From the NCBI GenBank assembly GCA_944548615.1, contig OX155960.1:31205888-31269887 (forward strand): a DNA stretch of 64,000 nt. The letters run 5' to 3'. The translations under genes were made by a program, and so were the position numbers. The DNA is from Micropterix aruncella (Eukaryota > Arthropoda > Insecta > Lepidoptera > Micropterigidae). Positions 1 through 10,229 of the stretch are shown piece after piece; the stretch's first letter is position 1; every line of letters starts with the position of its first letter. The notes beneath the pieces were generated by a model. The model was not told where the DNA came from. It made no database searches and saw nothing but the letters and a program-made list of their open reading frames with translations.

Positions 1-86
1 AAAAATAAAACTAATTCAATCGTTCTGTCGTTTAGCTAGGTTTTTTTTATTAGGTTACAGTTAAAATAAAAAGGATCTCCACATTT

Positions 87-645
87 TTATTTATTTATAT
101 GTTTATTCACTTATTACTAATCAACATTACAGAAAAACCAATGCATTAAAAAGTAAAATGAATAAATATATCAACAAGTAAATATACAAGTAGAACGTTG
201 CGTAAAATATTAGCTATCATATAAGAATAAATAGTTAATTGCCTGTAATTTAAACAGATGAGGGTTGGAGGTAAAAATATTGAAATCTAGTGCCAGCGAG
301 TTACATCGTTTAAGTGTAAGCACGCGCCAACAAGTTCCACCTCGTAAGATTAGTGGGCGAGAACGGCTCTGCGAAAAATGATGCAGTCTAGCATGAAGAT
401 AATTATTAGGCATGAAAAGATCCACCTTAGCTATTAAATAGGGTTATTAATTGTACCTCGAATCAGGTTTTAAAAAATATAGGATATACTCAGCATTTCT
501 CTTCTAAGACAGAGAAAATTATAGCCAACCATTCCTGTGATAAATGCAGTTGGATACAAAAATCTATACTGCTTGAAGTACAAAAATCTCAAAAAACACT
601 TCTGTACCTTTTTCAGCTTGAGGATATCGGTATCTTCAATACATT
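87..645 (-). mobile_element. 3' end of a jockey/CR1-like LINE (copy 1)
   Basis: About 560 bp nearly matching 44008-44575, where more of the same LINE survives. On the - strand the upper part still reads as the end of a reverse-transcriptase ORF: KVQKCFLRFLYFKQY, then PTAFITGMVGYNFL, the usual C-terminal block of jockey/CR1 polymerases. The rest down to about 87 is the 3' untranslated region. Upstream RT motifs are missing, so it is 5'-truncated, as expected of target-primed reverse transcription. Dead copy. Confidence 0.7.
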
Positions 646-813
646 GGTTTTCTGTCTGGTTAAAGATGGAAAAGAAAGCAGAAGCAATTTTTTTTATATG
701 TAGATTTGAAATTGGTCATCTGACCATAATCGAATTTGTTGAGTGATGTTTAATATCGTTTAAGAGAAGAAGCCAATGCATTGATTCTCCTTTCTATAGA
801 ACTTAGTTTCTCT

Positions 814-1745
814 TTAATCTGTAAACCACATTGGATTGGGTAAGCAGCTCATGTGTGAGGGGATTGAATGGGATACCAATCGTTCAGCATGTTTGTTTTT
901 GTATTGCTCAATTTCTGCGGCAATGGTGGGGACTTTTAGATAGTCATGACTTTCATAATTTCTTGTAAACCACAGTGCATTCGCAATATCCCATAGGATA
1001 CTATTCTGCAAGCGCTGGAGAGAGAGTATGTTACTTTTGCTTGCTACACCCCACAGTTGAAGGCCGCACAACCATATAGGCTTAACCCTCTGCGACTGAC
1101 GTGGTAGTCTGACAGACCCCGCAAAATTGCGAAATGTATCATGCGTCGCTATTTTTCAAATCCAGACTCCCTCGTTCTCAGTACCTTTCTATTTCCAGAA
1201 ACTATTACCTTTCTGGCAATAGAAAGGTACTGAGAATACGGAAATCTGGATTTTAAAAATAACGATGCATGATACATTTTGCGATTTTGCGGTGTCTGTC
1301 AGACTACCCCGTCAGTCGCAGAGGGTTATGATCAGAGTTATAGATGAGCAGTTTGTTGGCGACACATAGAACTGAGTTTCTACCCATGAGCCAATGCAGA
1401 TTACGGTATTTGAGCTTCACCTCATCCCTCTTGTGTTTAATGTGGGTTTTCCAGGTCAGGCGTCTGTCCAGATGAAATCCAAGATATTTCACACATTCTG
1501 CTTGAGGTAGTGAACACATACATCTCCAAGCCTTACTGGTGGACAGGTTTTTCTCCTAAGTGGAAATGTAATATGATGGGACTTTAAGACACTTGCAAGA
1601 ATATGCCATTTTTGGAGCCATCTGTCAGTTTTGTCTAATAGGCATTGAAGTTTGTTGCTTGCTGGCCTTGGACTATGATCAGTAGCCAAGAAGGCAATAT
1701 CATCAGCATAGGTCGCAACAGTTACATTTTCAGTGGTAGGTTATT
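814..1745 (-). pseudogene. Jockey-like LINE reverse transcriptase fragment, split by a MITE
   Basis: On the - strand several pieces read as one RT C-terminal half: the catalytic block YADDIAFLATDHS near 1670-1715, then a segment ending in PLRR, then VKYLGFHLDRRLTW and LLIYNSD (1304-1519), then GLQLWGVASK to about 814. This is the usual jockey order (catalytic YADD, K-Y-L-G-x-x-L-D, then P-x-x-x-Y-G-x-x-x-W). A frameshift near 1500 and a 240-bp insertion at 1086-1325 break it. If the insertion and one TTAA are left out, the frame runs straight through the joint (SDLKPIWLCGLQ). The 5' edge near 1745 is a truncation. Endonuclease and first ORF are absent. Family certain, clade less so. Confidence 0.8.
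1086..1325. mobile_element. 240-bp piggyBac-like fold-back MITE
   Basis: The two halves are inverted copies along almost their whole length. It starts CCCTCTGCGACTGACG and ends with the reverse complement. It is flanked by TTAA (1082-1085) and TTAT (1326-1329), i.e. a TTAA target duplication with one change. TTAA plus termini starting CCC is the piggyBac signature. It carries no ORF, so it would need transposase from elsewhere. It sits inside the LINE RT on the - strand and is therefore younger than that LINE. Confidence 0.8.
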
Positions 1746-2038
1746 GACAGTATTGACCTACCATTGTGTTTTAAATAAGCGTGAAGATTCCCTGAAATTA
1801 CTTTGTCTTCTTTTTTTAGGCTTTCCTTTTCCTTGACCTTATCCGAAAAAGTGATATTAAGGCTACTGCCATAGTAAAAAAAAATAGCAGCTGCTATTAG
1901 TCAACAAAATAATATACGTATTATGCGCCAGCCAATCGCAAAATACACCTTGCGACCGACATTGCCTGCAGCCAGGTGTACTGACGATATACATCGACGT
2001 CCCAATCGAGTGAGCCTTGGTATTTATAGAATACTTAC

Positions 2039-2316
2039 TGTAAATATGTAGCGCTGGGTAGCATAGATGATTCTTTCAGCTCGGTAAAGCATTGAAGCAG
2101 CTCGATGCTGGGGCTCCAGCCTTTATTCTGGAGATACAGCTGCAGCAGCATGTAGAGTTTCTCAGTGACGTAACCCTCGGCGCCGATGGACCCTCCCCCT
2201 CCGCTGCCGCCCGTTCCTCCGCCTCCGCCATTGCCACCGTTCTTCGCCAGCACATTCTTCATGGTCTCTGCTAAATCCATTTTGTAGACATCGAGGTACG
2301 TGCGCTTTTGGGGATC
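2039..2316 (-). CDS. Internal coding exon of an unidentified gene
   Basis: Open exon with good splice sites: acceptor TTACTTACAG before 2316 and donor GTAAGTAT after 2039. It begins in phase 0 (Asp-Pro-Gln-Lys-Arg...) and ends in phase 2, giving about 92 residues. The start DPQKRTYLDVYK is followed by DLAETMKNVLAKN, then a low-complexity Gly/Ser linker of about 20 residues, then a helical stretch beginning EKLYMLLQLYLQNKGW and ending ESSMLPSATYLQ. Its G+C content is far above the flanks. I do not recognise the family. The helical block looks conserved and the Gly linker variable. No other exon was linked with confidence; candidate upstream donors on the same strand are at 5918 and 6060. The Met inside the exon is unlikely to be the start because the frame is open back to the acceptor. 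Confidence 0.6.
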
Positions 2317-2811
2317 CTGTAAGTAAATGTGACATTAATTTCATTCCTTGTCAGAAGGATTAACATACAGATTAATCAACCTGATTAAAGACTGACCGTG
2401 GTGAGTCACAAATGCCCAGCGTGAACAGTAAGGCCAATGCGTGTGATGACATTTATGACTTTTACTTTGGGCCCACCGATTAATTGAACACTGCAGTATT
2501 GGATGTGTTGACACTAGTTAATTTGATTAATTGAGATGTTTATATCACGTTTAAAGTGAACGAGATTTCTATTGTCAGTACAGAATGTGCAGACCAACTG
2601 CTGGTACCTTTATTGCCTTTTTTTCCCCGCTCTTACCAACATAATTTCAATATTTCTGGCTGGAATTTCTCCTTTGTCCGCAGCATTGTTAGCGTACAGG
2701 ATGTAGGAAGCAAGCGCAGTGCATTATGTCAATGAGGATCTTTGCTGCCACCTTCTATCCCGCTAGATGGCGCAGAGGGCGATTGACCCATGAAGGTATG
2801 AAACGAGGACG
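2317..2811. other. No gene seen
   Basis: A+T-rich sequence, presumably intron or spacer. One motif, GCTAGATGGCGCAG at 2763-2776, recurs in several repeats of this window. Confidence 0.4.
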
Positions 2812-3083
2812 CACGGTATACCACCCAGTAGCTTTACTCTCGAACTACAAGGCAATGCGGGAAGAGGGAGCGAGGAATGTGGGCAGAGGGGTTCGTCACG
2901 ACGAACGCGAACAGTACGCATTAAGGGCAGGTAAAGTCTGCCGACCTTTTCAAGCATTCGGGTATCTGTGTAGGCCAAGTACTGAAACATCTGGCGACCA
3001 TCCAAGCCCTTACGTCTCGTGACGTATTCGCTTTGATTTCAATTTTGTTCTAAGAGAAGCTACTGTCTGGTATACTGTGGTGC
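2812..3083 (+). mobile_element. Short TIR element, family C, copy 1
   Basis: About 270 bp repeated in opposite orientation at 8647-8902. Both ends carry an imperfect inverted repeat, CACGGTATACCA on the left and the reverse complement of CACAGTATACCA on the right, followed by CAGTAGCTT-like sequence. The open frame across it (2726-3022) is not shared by the other copy, so I read it as non-coding. Probably a non-autonomous DNA transposon; superfamily not determined. Confidence 0.6.
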
Positions 3084-3852
3084 AAGGTAGTATTCGTTGT
3101 AGGAAGAATGGGTTGTAGGATTCAATACTAAAATCAATCAAGAGTATTTCTAGATTCACAATTATACCCTTCAAGTTGGCTGATTTTTATAGTTTGAGAT
3201 GAGAGTCTTGGACATTTTGTATCTCGAAATGTATGAATTTGGTGGTTTTTCTGGGATTTCTAAGAAATTGTAATCTTTTCGGTTTTTAATGGTATTATGA
3301 CTAGAAATTGAGCCAGTCAACTGGCAGCACTGCGGCAATCAAATGCTCAAGCTTCATGCGGATACCCGATACTCGCTCGTACGGTGTATCGCTCACTTCA
3401 CACCTCCACGGGTCAATTCAGCACTAGCGCCACCTATAAAAAGTTTTGCAAACACATTCTCATTGTAGGCCGGTGGCCGGAGGAGGTGGATAAAGGGTTG
3501 GTTTGACCAATTGCGGCTATACACGATGACAGCCAGAACAACCTAAATAATAAAGTCCAGGCACTGTCAGGTTTTACCAAAAAAAAAAAAATACACTGTG
3601 ATGGCGTATTTCGAGGCGCTATTTATTTAATTTAAATCAATCGAAAAGGTACTCGCTGATTGATTTCTTTGAATTTACTGTTCAACGAGCGTATTGAAGT
3701 TTGAGGTATAGTTTTTGATATTTTTTTATATATAATTTATAATTTGATATTTTTTTATAATATTTCATAGTTTTTGATAATTTTAGACAACATTTTTCTT
3801 TTAAAAAATGAAAATACATATTATTATTGCCCCAAGTGGACACAGTCCATGT
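3084..3852. other. No gene seen
   Basis: A+T-rich, with a poly-A run near 3580. Around 3400-3560 is a patch of higher G+C containing ACTAGCGCCACCTATAAAAAG-like sequence, one base-variant of the ATGGCGC-type motif seen elsewhere. Nothing else recognised. Confidence 0.35.
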
Positions 3853-4018
3853 TCACTGGTAAATGTTGCCGCGCTCTAAAAGCAATCTTTCAAAATCACC
3901 AAGTTGGCCTCGAATCATCAACCGTACTTTCTCATTATTTTTAACATCATCCTGTGGCAGCATACATGTCTTCTTAGTACCTATCGAGAATACATGTTTA
4001 CAAGGAGTGTCTCCTTCC
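3853..4018 (-). pseudogene. Coding-like remnant, unidentified
   Basis: On the - strand a frame of about 55 codons ends in TGA at 3853-3855. It contains [15 protein letters not shown], then QDDVKNNEKVRLMIRGQ, then a Leu/Arg-rich end ERLLLERGNIYQ. It is more protein-like than random A+T-rich sequence, but I do not recognise it. It lies directly after the Penelope-like RT piece, beyond a short tandem duplication (two TATGGAAGATTGGAAGCGA units near 4020-4050), and is not a normal part of that RT. Possibly a captured exon or processed copy. Confidence 0.3.
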
Positions 4019-4221
4019 AATCTTCCATATTCGCTTCCAATCTTCCATATTCGTAGAAGGTATCATCCACGTAGCGAAGCCAGAGAATGGGCTTAATTTT
4101 GGAGGTTTTTATGGCTAATTCCTCAAAATATTCCATATATAGGTCACTAACTATCGGCGATACGGGGCATCCCATTGCTACTCCGTCGATTTGTTTGTAA
4201 TTGTTTGTCATCCCTACCATC
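4019..4221 (-). pseudogene. Penelope-like reverse transcriptase fragment
   Basis: On the - strand: [20 protein letters not shown], then [11 protein letters not shown], then [10 protein letters not shown]. This is the core of Penelope-like RTs: the G-V-A-M-G-x-P-x-S-P block and the catalytic Y-V-D-D. The sequence departs from the family straight after YVDDTF. Its 5' end abuts, at about 4222, a GIY-YIG nuclease part of the same kind of element on the opposite strand. Rearranged and dead. Confidence 0.75.
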
Positions 4222-4880
4222 TACGTTCAGTGCAAACGTCGCTCGTGAACCGAGCACGCGATCTATGCGACACTGAGCATTTTCCGAAGGAGATGGAACA
4301 TGTCAACGATGTCCTTAGGAAAAATGGATACGGAAAATATCACGAGACACGCACCTGATCTAATACAGACGAAACTCAGAAACCAAGCAGATCAAGAGCA
4401 TTCTTACCATACGTCAAGGGCGTGACAGATCGAATAAGTAAGATGCTAAACAGATTCGATATAAAAACGATCTTCAAACCGACCCAAAATATAGCTCGAT
4501 TTTTGAGGCCTGTAAAGGATGTAATACCACTGCAAACCCCGGGTGTGTATAAAGTCGAATGCAGCTGCGGTCTAGCCTACGTTGGACAAACGAAACGGCC
4601 CATAGCCACGCGACTGACAGAACACATCAAAGCTGTTAAAAACGTTCAGCGAGGAAAAATCGGCGATCTGCGAACATATATTGGATAGCGGAAGTAACCA
4701 CTGGATACAGTTTCAAAATCCCATTGTTCTATCCAAGGAACAATTCTACTTTCCTCGCATGATCCGGGAAGCCATTGAAATAAGAAGAACCCCGAACTTC
4801 AATAGAGACGACGGCTACAAACTCTCTTCTACGTGGAACCCTCTTCTTAAAATGTTCCCGACGCCGAACGCCGAACGCAA
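4222..4880 (+). pseudogene. Penelope-like element 3' half with GIY-YIG endonuclease
   Basis: The + strand reads FLPYVKGVTDRISKML, then an I-K-T-I-F-K-P linker, then the GIY-YIG core PGVYKVECSCGLAYVGQT and TRLTEHI, and after a frameshift near 4675 the C-terminal block HWIQFQNPIVLSKEQFYFPR, IREAIEI and NFNRDDGYKLS. In Penelope-like elements RT and GIY-YIG form one protein; here the RT core (4019-4221) lies on the other strand, head to head. Stops before 4422 and the frameshift show it is inactive. Confidence 0.8.
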
Positions 4881-5257
4881 AGACGTAAAACAGGATACAG
4901 TGAGTGTTGTGTGTAAGACGGATTTTCAAAATTCCTGCGCTCCGAGCCCGGCCCCCACCACCGTTATAATCTACGCAGCGGCGGCAGCGGTATGCGGCCT
5001 ACCCGCAAAACAACGGATTGACAGCTCTTCAGTCTACCCTAGACAACGGCGGCTGCAACGTCACCGAAACGTCGGGTGCTACAAATTTCATGCGGTAAAT
5101 TCGTTTTCTATCCTCTTTATAATGTCAAACAACCGCGATAGTCTTCGGTTTACAGTTTTTACAAAAGCACAGTACTTACTTGTACATACACAATTGGTTT
5201 GTTTAAGAATTTATTTATCTATTGATATATTTTTTAAGACGGTTTTTTTAAAACTAA
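4881..5257. other. No gene seen
   Basis: Follows the Penelope remnant, perhaps its 3' UTR. The frame open to 5262 has no recognisable domain beyond the Penelope C-terminus. Confidence 0.3.
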
Positions 5258-5455
5258 CTTAACCTACCGCCTTACATGTGTTTATGTATGGTTTTAAAAA
5301 TGAAACTAACAACCTACCGAAAAGTATGCATTTGACGCTTCTTTGAATGCCTATATCTCGCTTATTTATTGAGGCCGAATAAAGATTATTGGCAGATTCG
5401 GAATCAGCGTGGTGCGGTAGTTGGGTGTCATTAAAACATCAACAATGTAGAACAG
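5258..5455 (+). repeat. Interspersed repeat family D, copy 1
   Basis: Shares with 7015-7112, 10783-10990 (inverted) and 12535-12955 a core made of AACAACCTACCGAAA, GTTTGACGCTTCT, ATGCCTATATCTCGCT and CAACAATGTAGA. No coding potential. Class unknown. Confidence 0.6.
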
Positions 5456-5917
5456 GTTTCTATAATCCATACCCAGAATTACAGTGAAAAAATTGACAAA
5501 CACATTTTTCGCATCTAACAAGCTGTGCCGCCCGTTCCAAGCGCAATGTATCGAACCCATTACGATAACAATGAAGACTGATGGTTAACAGAAATCGACG
5601 TATAAAAATATGCCGGGAAATCGAGGTTCTACTGTACTCAATTGGCACTTAGGAGCTAAAACCCATCACAGTGTGTGCTTTTAATACTGCCACCAAAAGA
5701 AAAAACCCAGCCATATTTCCTTTTAAGACCCGGGCGGTATGTATTATAGGTATTCTTGAGAACGGTTTTGAGTGTAGCTAGATATTAATATTCAGTTTTC
5801 ATAGACATTTGAGCAAGAGAAAATGCTTTTTCTATCCATATAATTCAAATAACTCATAGGGATTAATGTATTATCGTATAAAATGCAAAACAATTAGTTA
5901 AAATAATTGATACTCAC
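5456..5917. other. No gene seen
   Basis: A+T-rich; small frames on the - strand overlap the end of repeat D and have no recognised domain. Confidence 0.3.
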
Positions 5918-6290
5918 CAGAATGGAACGTTTATATCGCACGGGCTTCCTAAAATTTGCAGCCGCAGAATTACCGCTTTAAATCACAGCATTCCTTTTCA
6001 TTTCAATTGCAATCAATTAGATATTTTAATTTTGTAAAACGGTAAAGCTTCACACTTACAGCTTTCGCGAAAGGGATCAAGCAACCTCTCACTATTTAAA
6101 CTTGACAACACACAGGATTTGACACACTTTAATTAATCAAATATACGCGCGACAACGCCGGGGATTATTATTATTCACGGATAGATAATGCGGCCAGAGA
6201 AATTGTCGGTAAAATCGAAAAATCGAAACAGCACAAGAAAACGAAAAATAAACATCCCTCTCTGTCCCTCTCCTTTAAGCGGGCGCGATG
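5918..6290 (-). other. Possible non-coding 5' exon(s) of a divergent gene
   Basis: Two good - strand splice-donor matches occur here: CTG|GTGAGTATC (last exon base 5918) and GCT|GTAAGTGTG (last exon base 6060). They lie just upstream of the WD40 gene in the opposite direction, with a G+C-richer patch around 6275-6300. This suggests a divergently transcribed gene sharing the intergenic promoter region, perhaps the one owning the - strand exon at 2039-2316. The link is inference; no ORF is seen here. Confidence 0.25.
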
Positions 6291-6299
6291 GTGATGATG

Positions 6300-6611
6300 A
6301 TGAATTGACCGTCTAAATGAAGGTTGTTTCCGAACTTTAAAAATATATTAAAATATTATTTTTATCTTCAGAAAATAATGTGACTTTTAATTTCATATGG
6401 AAATTTAGTAAAGTTTTACATTTTTTAACAGTTTGTCACGGCCATCTCTATTATTTTTGTGACACATGTCAAAGTTGTTTGAAGTTTGACACATGTTTGA
6501 CATTTCAGCCTGCTATCGCACGCACTATCGCACGTTGAGTCGTATAACCTATATTTCTTTAATAATTATAATATTATAAGCGGTTTAACCGTTTTATATT
6601 ATTTCATTATA
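6300..6611 (+). promoter_or_regulatory. Upstream region of the WD40 gene
   Basis: Intergenic stretch before the start codon. It holds a repeated short word (TTTGACACATG-like at about 6470-6500) and a duplicated CTATCGCACG near 6515-6535. No clear TATA box. Assigned as promoter by position only. Confidence 0.3.
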
Positions 6612-9600
6612 ATGGGTTCACCCTTGGAAGTTGTCGTGGGTACATATGAAGAGTTTCTCATAGGATATGTTGTCAAAAAAACGGTATGTATCAAAAAATG
6701 CTCTTTTATATTGGGACCGCCTTATAAACAAACACGAATCAAAAAATCAACAATCTAGAAGAGGTACCTATACTGCAATAATACCCACGAATCTGTATCA
6801 AAGCCGGGTGTTTTTCTTAACCGCATCATAAGTTTTCTAATTCACTAAAGAAACCCTAAACAAGCCTAGAATTTATATGGCATTGCCACCTTTTTCATTT
6901 ATCAAAAATACCACTAGGAAATAGCGTCGGACATATAATATTACTAGACATATTTTTTTAAATTTACATACTATGCGTGGTAAAATGTTTGATTCCGATT
7001 CAATATGATAGGTGTTTATAATGGTTATAAAAAAAACTAACAACCTACTGAAATGTAGGTGTTTGACGCTTCTGTTAATGCCTATATCTTACTTATTTAT
7101 TGAAGCACTGCCAAATGCTATGGAACTTCTTTTCTAATACATTCTTATGCATTTTCAGGAGACGGATAGCGTCGCTTTCACACAGAGCTTTGCTACTCAT
7201 GCCCACACAGCGTCAGTGCGATGCGTCGCGGCGGCGGGTCGCTTTTTAGCCTCGGGCGGAGCAGATGACAAAATAATAATACACGACTTAAAAACCCGTA
7301 CTGAAATACGGGTGATGATGCATCACAACGGCACTGTTAATTCAGTCGCCTTCACTAATAGCGGAACGCATCTCTTCACCGGAAGCTCCGACGGGAGTAT
7401 GACGGCCACGCGGACGGGAAATTGGCAAATGGAGAAACACTGGAAGAAGGCGCACAGCGGTACCATTATTACAATCATTATTATTGACCTAATAGGCACA
7501 GTATACCGAGTTAGGATAGTAGATGCACTCTCGAGTGGCAAGGCGTCGCAGGGATGGTGCGAGGCAAGTAAGCAGAGGGATGCGTTAGTGCAAACACCTG
7601 TACGTGGCGTTATATACGGGTGGGGGTTGTCAAATGTTCGAATATCTGAGTCGGCGGATTGGCAGCCGTATGCTGCCGTAGTCTGTAATCGTATTACGAT
7701 TTGTGATAGCCCTTAAAACTCCTGACGTCCCTCACTTCGATTTTTTGACTAGACAACATGTTATAAATCGATTGAGCATGCTGCACGCACGAAAAAACAT
7801 GACTCGAACGGCATTACCTCGCACTGAAGCGTTCCATTTATTATATTTATTATTCAATATAAATGCTGCCATCTACCGGTTGCGACAAGAATTATTTACT
7901 AACCTCAGTCTAAAATAGTACGAATGAAAATCACTAGATTGATTTAAATTCTTGACATAATTTTATATGTATTCTTGATATACGGAATATTACTGAACGG
8001 ACAATTTTCTTGTCGGTACAATGAAGCGCAACAAAGTAAGCAACTTTTATTAAAAAAAAAAAAAAAAAGTACAAAAATCTATCATTACGATGCGCTATCT
8101 AGCGGTTGGTAAAATGTCGCTGATATTGTTTATTTACGACGTATTACCTACCGCTAGATGGCGCAGCGTGCTCAAACGCTTCTCAAACCGTTATTTAACA
8201 GTTTGAGATTTCAAACTTTCAAATTAAAAAAAACAATAAACTTTAAACAATAAACAATTATACTGCTATACAATAATACATTTACATGTTGTAGTCAAAT
8301 CGGTGAAAATAAAAGCATATATTTTTGGGTGTTTGTAATAAACAATATCAGAATCTTAAATGAAACTGCTTCAAATGCAACCATTCCATCAGTATTTTTT
8401 TATGATGTCACGTTCAACTATCGTCAGTAAACCGACTTTACAGACAACCGATTTTTTTTCTAGGAAAGCTACTGAGTATAGTCTGTAATAGGTATGCAGC
8501 GTTACCACTGTTGTTTCAATATTGCAATGAATTTGACTACTGTTCACTAAAAAAAACATTGATTTTTCTCCAAACCCAAAAATTATAATAGCATTCATAA
8601 TAAACATTTTTTATTAAATATACTCGATCAGCACCCTGTACGATACCACAGTATACCAGACAGCAGCTTCTCTTAAAACAAAATTTAAATCAAAGCGAAT
8701 ACATCACGAGTCGTAAGGGCTCAGATATGGTCGCCAGATGTCGCTACTCGGCCCCAAACGTTCGAAAAAGTCGCCAGCCTTTACCTGCGCATAACGCTAA
8801 CCAAAGGTGTTCGTCGAGATGTAACCCTCTGCCCGCATTCCTCGCACCCTCTTCCCGCAATGCACTGTAGCTCGAGACTAAAATAGTGTTTGGTATACTA
8901 TGACGATACTGTGATGTAACACTATGCTTAATAACATTTTTTAAGACATTTGAGAGTAATTTGCCTTGGAGTTTTGTATAAAGAAATAACTCTTCGTTCA
9001 CCGTCCCTTAAAACTGCATGTTTCATTTTTCCAGGTTCTTCGGTCGACTACATTGCAATCCACCCTACGGATAAACTCGCCCTGACCCTCGGCGGCGACC
9101 GCATATTACGCACGTGGAATCTGATCAAAGGCCGCCACGCCTTCGCCACGAATCTATCCAGCAAAGGTGTCGCCCAGGCCATATCCGTCGTATGGAGCAC
9201 AACTGGCGATCATTTCGCACTAGTCGGACTGAACCACATCGATATATGGACTGTATCAGAAGCGGGGGTCAAGAAGAAGCTGAACTGTGCCTCGAAATGC
9301 GTATCCCTGTGCTGGATAACGGAGAAATGCATCATCGCAGGGCTAGAGTCGGGTGACATACAAATATTCTATCTAAAATCAAACACAGTCAAAACTTTCA
9401 AAGCTCACGATCAGCGGGTTAAATGCTTAGCCTACTCTGATGGCTGTGTGTATTCGGCGTCGAGCTCCGGCCATTTAAAAATGTGGGAATACGACGCGAA
9501 AGAAAAATCATTGACCGAGAAATGCGTCATTTCAACGGGATGCCGCATCACATGCATTTGCTTAAATAAACTGCAGGATGCGAAACCGCAAATAATACCA

Positions 9601-9789
9601 GAGGTCACTGTTGTTGCCACTGTCGACGATAAAATAAAAATCGAAGGGAAGAAAAAAAGACCATACGTCTCCATAACGGTCAGTGGAGAGGACGACTCGG
9701 AAGACGAGTCCAAGAAAGTGAAAAAAACGAAGAAGAAGATAGTGAAGAAGAAGAAACGAAAAGCCGACAGAGCTGATACGACGGCATAA
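6612..9789 (+). CDS. PAK1IP1: WD40 protein, PAK1IP1/MAK11 homologue (3 coding exons)
   Basis: Coding exons 6612-6683, 7159-7459 and 9035-9789, joined at ACG|GTATGT...TTTCAG|GAG and AGCG|GTACC...TTCCAG|GT, give 375 aa in one frame. The family is a nucleolar WD40 protein for 60S ribosome biogenesis that also binds PAK1 in vertebrates. Matches to the family: N-terminal VVVGTYEEFLIGYVV, THAHTASVRCVA (about residues 36-48), LASGGADDKIIIHDLKT, HHNGTVNSVAF, the hallmark IHPTDKLALTLGGDRILRTW, then KAHDQRVKCLAYS, and a Lys-rich tail (about 346-375) after an acidic GEDDSEDES patch, typical of nucleolar proteins. Odd point: the blade after SGTHLFTGSSDGS reads MTATRTGNW where relatives have an I-W-D-like strand, so the Trp-Asp pair is lost. 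Length fits the family. The start is the first Met after the 5' flank and fits the family N-terminus. Introns of 475 and 1,575 bp carry repeats. Confidence 0.93.
7015..7112 (+). repeat. Repeat family D, copy 2 (in intron 1)
   Basis: Truncated copy inside intron 1 of the WD40 gene: AACAACCTACTGAAA, GTTTGACGCTTCTGTTAATG, CCTATATCTTAC. It ends about 45 bp before the acceptor of exon 2. Confidence 0.6.
8091..8210 (-). repeat. Palindromic repeat family M, copy 1 (in intron 2)
   Basis: Imperfect palindrome GCGCTATCTAGCGGT...ACCGCTAGATGGCGC (8092-8164) followed by GTGCTCAAACGCTTCTCAAAC. Its reverse complement closely matches 36075-36190. Both arms carry the TAGATGGCGC-type word. A poly-A run at 8050-8068 lies just outside. 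Confidence 0.6.
8647..8902 (-). mobile_element. Short TIR element, family C, copy 2 (in intron 2)
   Basis: Inverted relative to 2812-3083. The ends are CACAGTATACC (8647) and GGTATACTATG (8902), flanked on both sides by ACGATAC (8640-8646 and 8903-8909), a 7-bp candidate target duplication. No transposase. It ends about 130 bp before exon 3. Confidence 0.65.
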
Positions 9790-10053
9790 CGCGCTGTCTC
9801 TACCTCCTGTCATTGAAATTAAATCTGTTATCTGTCAAAAATTGTTTTTTTTACTCGGTTGCCGTGCTGCCTCTAGTGGATGGACGATGACTTAATGGCG
9901 GATGCATAATACGATTGTAATTGGACAGTACGATATTCTTTTTTTTACAAAAGCAAGGTTACATTCGTAGGATAATCAACGCTGGCGCCATCTTCCAAAA
10001 GTTTTGCACATGTACATAGGTACATCCCCGTTGGGTTGTGACAGTGAGGGGCA

Positions 10054-10229
10054 GCGCCACATTTGTATCACGTACACAACGCATTATGACATCAGGACTT
10101 TGCATGTTAAGACACATCCTACCACAGACTTAATAGGGACTTCATCCTACGCAACGTTGCGTAGGATGTGTCTTAACATTCAAAGTCCTGATGTCATAAT
10201 GCGTTGCGGACGTGGGACAAGTGCGGCGC
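10054..10229. mobile_element. Palindromic MITE, family H, copy 1
   Basis: Long imperfect palindrome centred on ACGCAACGTTGCGT (10150-10163). Arms share ACGCATTATGACATCAGGACT and AAGACACATCCTAC, mirrored on the other side. It belongs with the TAA-flanked copies at 33837-35151, which suggest the PIF/Harbinger class. This copy is divergent and about 25 bases of the left inner arm are unpaired. Confidence 0.7.

Noticed and set aside
2726..3022. 98-codon frame across repeat C copy 1
   Set aside because: It is not preserved in the second copy (8647-8902), so not under protein selection.
7460..7716. Continuation of the WD40 exon-2 frame past 7459
   Set aside because: The family homology stops exactly at the GT donor and resumes at 9035; the extension reads as intron.
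8950..9034. Met at 8950 as the start of a separate WD40 protein
   Set aside because: The piece before 9035 is intron; the acceptor TTTTTCCAG and family alignment put the exon start at 9035.
9562..9813. Frames antisense to exon 3 of the WD40 gene
   Set aside because: Shadow frames of a well-supported exon.
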